Source of the DNA: Limnohabitans sp.
GTDB lineage: Bacteria > Pseudomonadota > Gammaproteobacteria > Burkholderiales > Burkholderiaceae_C
DNA: 16,881 nucleotides
Direction of reading: 5' to 3'
Assembly: GCA_009693225.1 (NCBI GenBank)
Contig: SHXP01000020.1
Location: 1-16,881 of the forward strand
Part shown: positions 9,401 through 16,459 of the stretch, piece by piece
How the letters are laid out: each line of letters starts with the position of its first letter
Numbering within the stretch: the first letter of the stretch is position 1
Translations under genes and position numbers: made by a program
Notes under the pieces: model-generated
Databases searched by the model: none
Seen by the model: the letters and a program-made list of their open reading frames with translations, nothing else
What the model was told of the DNA's origin: nothing

Positions 9401-10006
9401 GTTCAATTCGCGCAGGATGTCTTCCACCCGCGTAAGGTTTTCGCGCGTATCACTCAGACGGTTTTCGGTTTCACGGCGGCGTTCCTTGTATTTGGATACA
9501 CCTGCGGCTTCCTCAAGAAACAAACGCAATTCTTCCGGTTTGGATTCGATGATGCGGCTGATGGTTCCCTGGCCGATGATGGCGTAGGCGCGCGGCCCCA
9601 GACCAGTGCCCAGAAAAACGTCCTGTACGTCGCGACGACGCACCGGTTGGTTATTGATGTAATAGCTGCTGGTACCGTCGCGTGTCAACACCCGTTTGAC
9701 AGCAATTTCCTCAAACTGGTTCCATTGACCGCCGGCGCGGTGACTCTGGTTGTCAAACGCCAGTTCGACACTGGCGCGGCTGGCCGGCTTGCGGGTATTG
9801 GTGCCGTTGAAGATGACGTCCTGCATGGACTCACCGCGCAATTCGCTGGCCCGGCTTTCTCCCAGCACCCAGCGCACAGCATCGATAATGTTGGATTTGC
9901 CGCAACCGTTGGGGCCGACCACGCCGATTAGCTGGCCGGGTAATAAAAAATTGGTGGCATCTGCAAACGACTTAAAGCCTGACAACTTGATGGAATTAAG
10001 ACGCAC
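6491..10006 (-). CDS. smc: SMC, chromosome condensation and segregation ATPase
   Basis: SMC dimers form the ATP-driven ring that organises and helps segregate the chromosome, normally with ScpA and ScpB (neither is in this window). The protein has 1171 residues, usual for the family. Seen: Walker A GPNGCGKS at residues 31-38, Q-loop IIGQG near 143-147, long glutamine- and charge-rich coiled coils at about 170-500 and 660-1000, a hinge between about 510 and 640 of the divergent proteobacterial type, ABC signature LSGGEKAL from 1072, and Walker B ending LLDE at 1098-1101 followed by the D-loop. The start is GTG at 10004-10006, preceded by AAAAGG with 6 nt spacing; an in-frame TAG lies 15 bp upstream, so no earlier start is available. 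The HPt gene lies 53 bp upstream on the same strand. Confidence 0.98.
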   Translation of the reverse strand: MRLNSIKLSGFKSFADATNFLLPGQLIGVVGPNGCGKSNIIDAVRWVLGESRASELRGESMQDVIFNGTNTRKPASRASVELAFDNQSHRAGGQWNQFEEIAVKRVLTRDGTSSYYINNQPVRRRDVQDVFLGTGLGPRAYAIIGQGTISRIIESKPEELRLFLEEAAGVSKYKERRRETENRLSDTRENLTRVEDILRELNANLEKLERQAEVAQRFNHLQQQAKLKQQQQWFLKRQQAHSEQAGLKQQADQATNALEAKNAELSQIQAAVETIRQAHYESGEQVNHAQGQLYQASAEVGRLEAEIRFVLEGRQRAQDRLQQIHQQSLHWAQQSEQAAEQTLNLQDQGEVLQARMTQLQTDVHDRQQRLPALEQAWMDARRQVQQQIESVNQIQQQIKVLAAEQRGLQEQSRQLEQRLERLQSDRHALAAPDELQLKQLQEQLSLADTLSEQTQAQLDELEAMVEEIEANRRTAQENSNRESGKLVELQARQQALKALQEKLCSDERLTPWLSKHGLQSLQPLWRKVHVTPGWEKALESALRERLAALEVSRLDTVKAFAADAPAARLSFYSPAAAASAQPSGGLPRLFDQLKLNDAALNGLLSDWLSGCFTTASLDEALACRDRLQAGQQVFTPQGHAVGLHSVSFYAQDSEQSGLLARAQEIENLDKQIRAQSLMAEEACLQLSRTESAAAQSAQQRTQKRVEATQAQSQAHSLNVEFLRLQQLADQVRTRQDQLTGEADELQAQLYVLQERAQADKAGFETLDIQLAQAQERQVMLEEKAELAEQQSGQERENLRLIERQTQETEFELRSLNAKLAELQRTRDTAAQQIQQLLAEHSRQQAELDTLSDTAAQAGLQDALSLKLERENLLAAKRYEYDGLTHQLRTSNEERLKIERELEPMRQRIVDAQLKEQAARLGYEQYDRFLQEAQADVAAIETSLQSGQVRLHGLQTEIDQLHREIQSLGAINLAALEEFGVASERKQFLDAQSADLNEAINTLEDAIRKIDIETRALLAQTFETVNHHFGIMFPKLFGGGTAKLVMTGDEILDSGVQVMAQPPGKKNQTIYLLSGGEKALIAIALVFAIFQLNPAPFCLLDEVDAPLDDANTERYRKLVSSMSKETQFLFISHNKITMEMAEQLIGVTMQEQGVSRIVAVDIEAAVSLVETS

Positions 10007-10012
10007 TTTCAG

Positions 10013-10018
10013 CCTTTT
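10013..10018 (-). promoter_or_regulatory. Ribosome binding site that fixes the smc GTG start
   Basis: On the minus strand AAAAGG is followed by a 6-nt spacer and then GTG. An in-frame TAG immediately upstream excludes a longer SMC, so this site decides the start. Confidence 0.65.
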
Positions 10019-10059
10019 CTAGGGGTAACACAGTCAATGAAAAAATTACAGTTGATGAA

Positions 10060-10428
10060 TCAGGACGGGGATTGCAGGAGCGTGGTTCTCCAATGAACGA
10101 CTTCGGTGTGCAGATTGCGCAAGGAAGGCAATATGGCGTCCACCAACGGCTTGAGTTGTACAAAGTCCTTATGGCGGCTTTCAGCTTCAAGGGAAATCAA
10201 CTGTTGCCCGAGCGATTCTTTGCATAAAAAAGTGACATAACCCTTCAGAGTATGAAGCAGGCGACGCAATGCTTGAGCGGTCAGCGCCTGATGCAAGGTT
10301 TGCAGATCGTTGTTAAGGCTGGACACGAAAGTGTCTGCCAGATTCAACATCTGTTCAATGTCCGTGGCGAACTCTTTGGCTCTGTCGGGTTCTAGGTGGC
10401 TGTACATGGCACCGATAATATCAGCCAT
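10060..10428 (-). CDS. Small HPt (histidine phosphotransfer) domain protein
   Basis: This 122-residue protein probably relays phosphoryl groups between a hybrid sensor kinase and a response regulator. Seen: one all-helical domain with LRRLLHTLKGYVTFL at residues 55-69, matching the HPt core HxLKG, with His59 as the expected phosphorylated residue, followed by an amphipathic helix (ESLGQQLISLEAESR) as in HPt bundles. There is no transmembrane segment, signal peptide, kinase or receiver domain, and no two-component partner gene in the window, so it is an orphan. Start: ATG complementary to 10426-10428 with AGAGGG just upstream (3 nt from the ATG). Its start codon overlaps that of dapC on the other strand. 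It reads toward smc 53 bp away and could share a transcript. The family call is fairly good; the pathway is unknown. Confidence 0.78.
   Translation of the reverse strand: MADIIGAMYSHLEPDRAKEFATDIEQMLNLADTFVSSLNNDLQTLHQALTAQALRRLLHTLKGYVTFLCKESLGQQLISLEAESRHKDFVQLKPLVDAILPSLRNLHTEVVHWRTTLLQSPS
10394..10399 (+). promoter_or_regulatory. Possible Shine-Dalgarno for an alternative dapC start at 10406
   Basis: AGGTGG is followed by a 6-nt spacer and ATG at 10406, in frame with dapC and adding seven residues (MAPIISA). The ATG at 10427 has no comparable site. The site lies inside the opposite-strand HPt gene, where it encodes HPt residues, so it may be fortuitous. Confidence 0.4.
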
Positions 10429-11629
10429 GAACCCTCTTTTATCCCGCCTACACCCCTATCCGTTCGAACGATTACTTCATTTGTTTTCAGACGTGAAGCC
10501 GAGTGCAGATTGGTCACCCGTCAGCCTGGGCATCGGCGAGCCCAGACACGCCACGCCGGCACTGATTTTGCAGGCTTTGCAAGCCCATTCCAGCGAATTG
10601 GCGGCTTATCCAGCCACTGCCGGTTCAGCGGCGTTCCGTCAAGCCTGTGCAAACTGGGTACAAAAACGCTACGGTGTCAGCATTGACCCGGCCACACAGG
10701 TACTGCCGGTGAACGGTTCTCGCGAGGCCTTGTTCGCTTTTGCCCAAACGGTGCTGGATGGTCAGGCAGACAGCGTGGTGGTGTCGCCAAATCCTTTTTA
10801 TCAAATCTATGAGGGTGCGGCGCTGCTGTCGCAGGCGCGTATCCACTACGCGCCCAGTGTTGCTGCCAAAAACTTTGCCATCGACTGGGACAGCGTGCCG
10901 CCAGACGTCTGGCAACAAACCCGACTGCTGTTTGTCTGCTCGCCCGGCAACCCCACCGGTGCGGTGATGCCGCTGGCCGAATGGCAAAAACTGTTTGCAC
11001 TGAGCGACAGGCACGGGTTTGTGATTGCCTCTGACGAGTGTTACAGCGAGATTTACTTCGGTGACACACCGCCGCTGGGCGGCTTGCAGGCAGCCGCTTT
11101 GTCCGGCCGCCCTGATTTCAAACGCCTGGTCTGCTTCACCAGCCTGTCCAAGCGCAGCAATGTTCCCGGGTTGCGCAGCGGTTTTGTGGCGGGGGATGCC
11201 TTATTGATCGCACCTTTTCTGCTCTACCGCACTTACCACGGCAGCGCCATGGGGGGGATGGTTCAACACGCCAGCATCGCAGCATGGAATGATGAAACTC
11301 ACGTGATTGCCAACCGCGCCTTGTACAAACAAAAATTCGAGCAGGTCACCCCCCTGCTTTCTCAGGTCCTTGATGTGGCTTTGCCGGACGCAGGCTTTTA
11401 TCTGTGGGCAGGTGTTCCCGGCGGCGATGACGAGGCTTTTGCGAGGGACTTGCTGGCTCAATACAATGTCACTGTGTTGCCCGGTCGATATCTGGCCCGC
11501 GAGGTCAACGGCTTGAACCCCGGTCAAGGCCGGATTCGCATGGCCCTGGTCGCACAACCCGACGAGTGCCTTGAAGCGGCACGCCGTATTGTTCAATTTG
11601 TTCACAACCACTATCCATCATCACCATGA
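10427..11629 (+). CDS. dapC: DapC, succinyldiaminopimelate aminotransferase (PLP, class I)
   Basis: DapC transfers an amino group from glutamate to N-succinyl-2-amino-6-ketopimelate on the way to diaminopimelate and lysine. The 400-residue form begins MNPLLSRLHPYPFERL, the N-terminus I recall for betaproteobacterial DapC. Seen: fold type I aminotransferase motifs NPFYQIYEG (122-130), SPGNPTGAV (172-180), SDECYSEIY (202-210) with Asp203 and Tyr206 at the cofactor, and SLSKRSNVPGLRSGF with Schiff-base Lys242 and substrate Arg250. An in-frame ATG at 10406 with a better ribosome site would add seven residues; the family N-terminus favours 10427. The stop overlaps the dapD ATG as ATGA. Genomic context with dapD and dapE supports DapC over other aminotransferases. 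Confidence 0.94.
   Translation: MNPLLSRLHPYPFERLLHLFSDVKPSADWSPVSLGIGEPRHATPALILQALQAHSSELAAYPATAGSAAFRQACANWVQKRYGVSIDPATQVLPVNGSREALFAFAQTVLDGQADSVVVSPNPFYQIYEGAALLSQARIHYAPSVAAKNFAIDWDSVPPDVWQQTRLLFVCSPGNPTGAVMPLAEWQKLFALSDRHGFVIASDECYSEIYFGDTPPLGGLQAAALSGRPDFKRLVCFTSLSKRSNVPGLRSGFVAGDALLIAPFLLYRTYHGSAMGGMVQHASIAAWNDETHVIANRALYKQKFEQVTPLLSQVLDVALPDAGFYLWAGVPGGDDEAFARDLLAQYNVTVLPGRYLAREVNGLNPGQGRIRMALVAQPDECLEAARRIVQFVHNHYPSSP
10432..10437 (-). promoter_or_regulatory. Ribosome binding site of the HPt gene, lying inside dapC
   Basis: The minus strand reads AGAGGG, then TTC, then ATG. The GAGG core is 4 nt from the start, short but usable. The site lies within the first codons of dapC, so the two genes share this sequence. 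Confidence 0.5.
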
Positions 11630-12450
11630 GCCAACAACTGCAATCCATCATCGATGCCGCCTGGGAAAACCGCACCCAATACAGCCCGTCTGCGGCCCCT
11701 AAAGAACTGATCGATGCGGTGGAACACGTCATCGCTGAGCTCAACGCCGGACGTATGCGCGTCGCCACCCGAGAATCCGTGGGTAAATGGACCACCCACC
11801 AATGGCTTAAAAAAGCTGTTCTGCTGTCTTTCCGTTTGAAAGATAACAGCGCAGTCAAGGCCGGTGACCTCGGTTTTTACGACAAGGTGCAAACCAAGTT
11901 TTCCAACATGGACGAAGCCCAGATGAAAGCCAGCGGGGTTCGTGTCGTGCCGCCTGCTGTCGCAAGACGCGGCAGTTACATCGCCAAAGGCGCCATCCTG
12001 ATGCCCAGCTACGTCAATATCGGCGCGTATGTAGACGAAAACACCATGGTCGATACCTGGGCCACAGTCGGCTCTTGCGCTCAGATCGGCAAGAACGTGC
12101 ATTTGTCCGGCGGTGTCGGTATCGGAGGTGTGCTCGAGCCTGTTCAGGCTAACCCGACGATCATCGAAGACAACTGCTTCATCGGTGCCCGCTCCGAAGT
12201 CGTCGAAGGCGTAATCATTGAAGAAAACTCGGTCATCTCCATGGGCGTGTACATCGGTCAGAGCACCAAGATTTATGACCGTGCCACCGGCGAAGTCACT
12301 TACGGCCGCGTGCCTGCCGGTTCAGTGGTGGTTTCCGGCAATCTGCCCAGCGCCGACGGCAAATACAGTCTTTACTGCGCTGTCATTGTCAAACGTGTGG
12401 ATGCGCAAACCCGCGCCAAAACTAGCCTCAACGACTTGCTGCGCGACTGA
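11626..12450 (+). CDS. dapD: DapD, tetrahydrodipicolinate N-succinyltransferase
   Basis: DapD transfers succinyl from succinyl-CoA to tetrahydrodipicolinate, the step that commits the pathway to its succinylated branch. At 274 residues it equals the E. coli enzyme in length. Seen: a helical N-terminal domain (SIIDAAWENR at 7-16; VGKWTTHQWLKKAVLLSFRL at 52-71) and a left-handed beta-helix of imperfect hexapeptide repeats at about 115-240 (stretches such as NIGAYVDENTMVDTWATVGS and IIEDNCFIGARSEV), ending in the C-terminal VVSGNLPS segment typical of DapD. It starts within the dapC stop (ATGA) and has no clear ribosome site of its own, which points to translational coupling. In pathway order DapD acts before DapC although its gene comes second. 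Confidence 0.98.
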   Translation: MSQQLQSIIDAAWENRTQYSPSAAPKELIDAVEHVIAELNAGRMRVATRESVGKWTTHQWLKKAVLLSFRLKDNSAVKAGDLGFYDKVQTKFSNMDEAQMKASGVRVVPPAVARRGSYIAKGAILMPSYVNIGAYVDENTMVDTWATVGSCAQIGKNVHLSGGVGIGGVLEPVQANPTIIEDNCFIGARSEVVEGVIIEENSVISMGVYIGQSTKIYDRATGEVTYGRVPAGSVVVSGNLPSADGKYSLYCAVIVKRVDAQTRAKTSLNDLLRD

Positions 12451-12452
12451 AG

Positions 12453-13625
12453 ATGTCGCTGACACTGGATCTGGCCGAACAACTGATTGCATGTCCCTCG
12501 GTCACCCCCGAGGACGCGCAATGCCTGACGCTGATTGCAGCGCGCTTGACAGCACTGGGGTTTATTTGCGAACGCATGGACCACGGCCCGGACAATGCCA
12601 AAGTCAGCAACCTGTGGGCGATCAGACGAAGTGCATTGCCCGGTGCAAAAACGCTGGTGCTTGCAGGCCACACGGACGTGGTGCCTACCGGCCCTTTAAA
12701 CCAATGGAGCAGCGACCCTTTCACGCCGACACACCGCGACGGTAAATTGTTCGGTCGCGGTGCCAGTGACATGAAAACATCGCTGGCTGCCATGGTGGTT
12801 GCTGCGGAAGAATTCTTTCAGTCTCAATCCCTGGCTGACTTCTCCCTTGCTTTCTTGCTTACAAGCGACGAAGAAGGACCCTCTGTTGACGGCACCGTCA
12901 AAGTGGTAGAGGCTTTGAAGGCACGCGGTGAAATATTGCATTGGTGTATCGTCGGTGAACCCACCTCGGTGCATCAACTCGGCGACATGGTGAAAAACGG
13001 CAGACGCGGCACCCTGAGCGGCAAACTCACTGTACAGGGTTTGCAAGGCCATATCGCCTACCCGCAACTCGCACGCAATCCCATCCACTTGCTGGCACCT
13101 GCCCTGGCTGAATTAACAGCTGTTGAATGGGACAAGGGCAATGCCTATTTCCAGCCCACAGGATGGCAGGTCAGCAACATACACGCCGGCACCGGCGCAA
13201 ACAATGTGATCCCTGGTCAGGTGGTGGTTGATTTCAATTTCCGCTTCAGTACCGAATCCACCGCAGAAGCTTTGATGCAAAGACTGGAAGATATTCTGAA
13301 AAAGCACCACCTACAATACACCCTTAAGTGGACCCTGGGCGGCCTGCCGTTCATCACCACGCCCGGTGATTTGCTGCAAGTGGTACAGCAGTCCATTCTA
13401 AAACATACAGGTTTGAGAACAGAGCTCTCGACCACCGGCGGCACCAGCGATGCACGGTTTATTGCACAAATCTGTCGTCAGGTGATTGAATTCGGTCCGC
13501 GCAACGACAGCATTCACCAGATCAATGAATTCGTGCGTTTGAGCGATATCGACGGGCTGAAAAACATTTACCTCGGTATTCTCAATCGACTTCAACAACT
13601 TTCACACAGCGCGGCAGTTGAATGA
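12453..13625 (+). CDS. dapE: DapE, succinyl-diaminopimelate desuccinylase (M20 metallopeptidase family)
   Basis: DapE removes succinate from N-succinyl-LL-diaminopimelate, yielding LL-diaminopimelate for lysine and cell wall. It has 390 residues, slightly longer than the usual 375-380. Seen: the di-zinc site of the M20 family, with His73 and Asp75 in AGHTDVVP, Asp106 in GRGASDMK, the catalytic Glu140 and metal ligand Glu141 in TSDEEGP, Glu169 in VGEPTS, and His355 near the C-terminus in NDSIHQ. The lid/dimerisation domain begins near residue 180 (KNGRRGTLSGKLTVQG). Bases 12451-12452 are the only spacer after dapD; the stop overlaps the prmB ATG. All catalytic residues are present. Confidence 0.97.
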   Translation: MSLTLDLAEQLIACPSVTPEDAQCLTLIAARLTALGFICERMDHGPDNAKVSNLWAIRRSALPGAKTLVLAGHTDVVPTGPLNQWSSDPFTPTHRDGKLFGRGASDMKTSLAAMVVAAEEFFQSQSLADFSLAFLLTSDEEGPSVDGTVKVVEALKARGEILHWCIVGEPTSVHQLGDMVKNGRRGTLSGKLTVQGLQGHIAYPQLARNPIHLLAPALAELTAVEWDKGNAYFQPTGWQVSNIHAGTGANNVIPGQVVVDFNFRFSTESTAEALMQRLEDILKKHHLQYTLKWTLGGLPFITTPGDLLQVVQQSILKHTGLRTELSTTGGTSDARFIAQICRQVIEFGPRNDSIHQINEFVRLSDIDGLKNIYLGILNRLQQLSHSAAVE

Positions 13626-14485
13626 CGCCTGTTGAGTTGATTGATCACTGCGCCACTGATTTGATACATGCCCGGGTCGCCTTCGGTCAAGGCACCCTCA
13701 ATGCACAAGACGAGGCCGCCTGGCTGGTCTTATGGGCCTTGAATCTGCCGCTTGATACGGACACCGGCACCTTCATATCGCCTTTGGCAGATGAGGACAT
13801 ACAACATGTACTGGCGTTGTTACGCAAGCGTATTGAGACACGACAGCCCATGGCCTATCTGACGGGTGAGTCCTGGCTGCTAGGCGTTTCTTTTCACGTC
13901 GATCAACGTTGCCTGATACCTCGCAGCCTGATTGCCGAGGTCATCGCGCACGGCAGCATGGATCCCTGGCTACATCCTGACAGCGTTCGCGCACTGGATC
14001 TGTGCACAGGTGGCGGCAGTCTGGCCGTATTACTGGCCCTGGTTTATCCGCAACTTCAGATAGACGGATTGGATATTTCTGCTGACGCTTTGGCGGTGGC
14101 TCTCATCAACATCGAAAGGCATGGTTTGCATGAGCGTATAGAAACTCGGTTATCGGATGGATTGACACATGCATCCGGTGTGTACGACCTGATCGTGTGC
14201 AACCCGCCCTATGTGAATGCGCACAGCATGTCCACCCTGCCTGCTGAATTTCGGCTTGAACCGGAAATTGCCCTGGCAGGTGGCGAGGACGGCATGGATT
14301 TCATCCGTAACCTGATTCAACAGGCTTCAAGCTTTCTCAGCGAAGACGGCGTGCTGGTATTGGAAATCGGCCATGAAATTGAACATTTCAACCGTGCATT
14401 CCCGGCACTCGACGTCATGTATTTGTCCACCAGTGCGGGTGACGAGCAAGTGATGCTGATCACCAGACAGGCATTGCTTTCATGA
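13622..14485 (+). CDS. prmB: PrmB, ribosomal protein L3 glutamine N5-methyltransferase
   Basis: PrmB uses S-adenosylmethionine to methylate a glutamine of ribosomal protein L3. The 287-residue protein has a helical N-terminal domain (to about residue 85), the PrmB-type IPRS at 99-102, the SAM-binding loop LDLCTGGGSLA (125-135), and the catalytic NPPY at 194-197 in the context IVCNPPYVNA. The following LPAEFRLEPEIALAGGEDGMD is the PrmB/PrmC family signature. The DLCTGGGSLA and IPRS forms favour PrmB over PrmC (release factor methyltransferase), though the two are close relatives. The ATG overlaps the dapE stop and the TGA overlaps the next ATG, both as ATGA, so it is embedded in a coupled run. 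Confidence 0.92.
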   Translation: MTPVELIDHCATDLIHARVAFGQGTLNAQDEAAWLVLWALNLPLDTDTGTFISPLADEDIQHVLALLRKRIETRQPMAYLTGESWLLGVSFHVDQRCLIPRSLIAEVIAHGSMDPWLHPDSVRALDLCTGGGSLAVLLALVYPQLQIDGLDISADALAVALINIERHGLHERIETRLSDGLTHASGVYDLIVCNPPYVNAHSMSTLPAEFRLEPEIALAGGEDGMDFIRNLIQQASSFLSEDGVLVLEIGHEIEHFNRAFPALDVMYLSTSAGDEQVMLITRQALLS

Positions 14486-16419
14486 TTAGCTTAAATAATA
14501 TATCGCTGCGACGCGGCACCAAACTGCTGCTGGATCAAGCCTCTGTGACTTTGAATCCCGGCGAAAAAATCGGCCTCGTCGGTCGCAACGGCACAGGCAA
14601 ATCAAGTCTTTTTGCGCTGCTTAACCGCAGTTTGCAGGAGGATTCCGGTGAGTTTTCTATACCTGCGCAATGGCGCATGGGCCAGGTTGCCCAGGAGATG
14701 CCGGAAACATCGCAAAGCGCCACGGAATTTGTCATTGACGGTGACACCGCTTTGCTGGCCGCCCGCGAAGAAGTCACAGCCGCTGAAGCCACAGACGACG
14801 GTGATCGCATGGCACATGCTTACATGGCTTTGTCTGATGCCGGTGAGCATGTTGCGCCGTCGCGCTCCCAGTCCCTGATTCTGGGCCTGGGTTTTAAGAC
14901 CAGCGAACTGGACAACCCGGTCAACAGCTTTTCCGGCGGCTGGCGCATGCGCCTGCAACTGGCGCGAGCATTGATGAGTCCATCGGATCTGCTTTTGCTT
15001 GATGAACCGACCAACCACCTGGACCTCGATGCCCTAGTCTGGCTGGAGAGCTGGCTAAAGCGTTACGAAGGCACCTTGCTGGTGATCAGTCACGACAGAG
15101 AATTCCTGGACGCCGTCACCAATGTCAGCTTGCACATCGATGCGGCCAAGCTGATGCGCTACGGCGGTAATTACAGCAAGTTCGAGGATATGCGCGCCGA
15201 GCAGATTAACCTGCAACAAAACGCGTTTGCCAAGCAACAGGACAAGATCGCCCATTTGCAGAAATTCATTGCCCGCTTCAAGGCCAAGGCAAGCAAGGCC
15301 AAGCAGGCACAAAGCCGCGTGAAAGCGCTGGAGCGCATGGACAAAATTGCGCCATTGCTCAGCGAAGCCGATTTCCAATTCGAGTTCAAACCGCCTGCAC
15401 ACTTGCCCAATCCCATGTTGTCCATGCAAGCGGTGAGTTTCGGCTATCCCTCACCTGAAGGGCCGCATGATCCACCTACTGTGATTGTGAAAAATATCAG
15501 CCGCTCTGTTCTCGCCGGTCAACGCATCGGTATTCTGGGCGCCAACGGACAAGGTAAATCGACCGTCGTGAAAACGGTGGCTCGAAGTCTGCAAGCTGTG
15601 GCCGGCGAAATCACCGAAGGCAAGGGCTTGAATATCGGGTATTTTGCCCAGCAGGAACTCGATGTGCTGCAACCTGCGGACAACCCCTTGGACCACATGA
15701 TTGCGCTGGCAAAGCGTTTGACCCAGCAAGGCCTGTTGTCAGGTCAGCCAACGCGCGAACAGGATTTGCGCAGTTTCCTGGGCCAATTCAATTTCAGCGG
15801 TGACATGGTCAAGCAAAGTGTAGGCAGCATGAGCGGCGGGGAAAAAGCACGCCTGGTGCTTTGCATGCTGGTCTGGCAATGCCCTAACCTGTTGTTGCTG
15901 GATGAACCCACCAACCATTTGGATCTGGCCACGCGTGAAGCCTTGTCTGTTGCGCTGAATGAATTTGAAGGCACTGTGATGCTGGTCAGCCATGACCGGG
16001 CCTTGTTGCGTGCAGTATGTGACGAATTCTGGTTGGTCTCACGCGGCAACATCGAGCCTTTTGAAGGCGATCTTGACGACTATCAAAAGTTTTTACTGGA
16101 TGAAGCCAAACGCCTGAAAGCGATTGCGTCAACCGTCCCGAAACAGATGACCCTCCCGGTCGTGAAAACTGTTGCAGCCAAACCTGATTTGCCATCGCTT
16201 AAAAATATGCATAAGGAATTGGCACAACTCGAAGCAAAAATGCAGACTTTGGAAGCACAGCGCGAGGAGCTTCACACATTAATGGCGATTACGATGCCAA
16301 GTGCTGAATTTGCGGAAAAAGGCAAGCTGCTGAAACAAATAGATAAAGAATTACCTGCGCTGGAAACAAGGTGGCTGGAAGTGACCGGCTTTCTTGAAAA
16401 CGCCACGGCAACAGGCTAA
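14482..16419 (+). CDS. yheS: ABC-F family ATPase, YheS-like
   Basis: ABC-F proteins are soluble twin-ATPase proteins that bind the ribosomal E site and modulate translation; they carry no membrane domain. This one has 645 residues. Seen: Walker A GRNGTGKS (34-41), signature FSGGWRMRLQ (150-159), LLLLDEPTNHLDLDA (170-184) with catalytic Glu175; the linker rich in lysine and glutamine (about 235-290, with KAKASKAKQAQSR) that reaches the tRNA; then second Walker A GANGQGKST (353-361), signature SMSGGEKARL (449-458) and second LLLLDEPTNHLDL. A charged coiled-coil tail follows from about 565. FSGGWRMRL and the KAKQAQSR linker match, from memory, E. coli YheS rather than EttA or Uup. The ATG overlaps the prmB stop. 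It is the last gene before a hairpin. Confidence 0.92.
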   Translation: MISLNNISLRRGTKLLLDQASVTLNPGEKIGLVGRNGTGKSSLFALLNRSLQEDSGEFSIPAQWRMGQVAQEMPETSQSATEFVIDGDTALLAAREEVTAAEATDDGDRMAHAYMALSDAGEHVAPSRSQSLILGLGFKTSELDNPVNSFSGGWRMRLQLARALMSPSDLLLLDEPTNHLDLDALVWLESWLKRYEGTLLVISHDREFLDAVTNVSLHIDAAKLMRYGGNYSKFEDMRAEQINLQQNAFAKQQDKIAHLQKFIARFKAKASKAKQAQSRVKALERMDKIAPLLSEADFQFEFKPPAHLPNPMLSMQAVSFGYPSPEGPHDPPTVIVKNISRSVLAGQRIGILGANGQGKSTVVKTVARSLQAVAGEITEGKGLNIGYFAQQELDVLQPADNPLDHMIALAKRLTQQGLLSGQPTREQDLRSFLGQFNFSGDMVKQSVGSMSGGEKARLVLCMLVWQCPNLLLLDEPTNHLDLATREALSVALNEFEGTVMLVSHDRALLRAVCDEFWLVSRGNIEPFEGDLDDYQKFLLDEAKRLKAIASTVPKQMTLPVVKTVAAKPDLPSLKNMHKELAQLEAKMQTLEAQREELHTLMAITMPSAEFAEKGKLLKQIDKELPALETRWLEVTGFLENATATG

Positions 16420-16421
16420 AA

Positions 16422-16448
16422 AAAACCAGTCCAGTAAGAACTGGTTTT
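16422..16448. terminator. Hairpin that can act as a bidirectional terminator
   Basis: AAAACCAGT (16422-16430) and ACTGGTTTT (16440-16448) form a perfect 9-bp stem with a 9-nt loop. On the plus strand it ends the dapC-yheS run but is followed by only four U residues, which are part of the stem. On the minus strand it is followed by eight U residues (16418-16425), so it is the stronger terminator in that direction, where it lies 11 bp past the 3' end of the tRNA-Lys remnant. Terminator function is inferred from structure. Confidence 0.7.
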
Positions 16449-16459
16449 ATGAATGAGGG

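Noticed and set aside
8792..9931. 379-codon hydrophobic-looking frame antisense to smc
   Set aside because: The leucine/phenylalanine-rich translation is what glutamine- and glutamate-rich SMC coiled coils give on the other strand; no start signals or family motifs.
10461..10470. Perfect 10-bp palindrome CGTTCGAACG near the dapC start, possible operator
   Set aside because: It encodes the conserved PFER residues of DapC; coding constraint explains it and no second copy was noticed.
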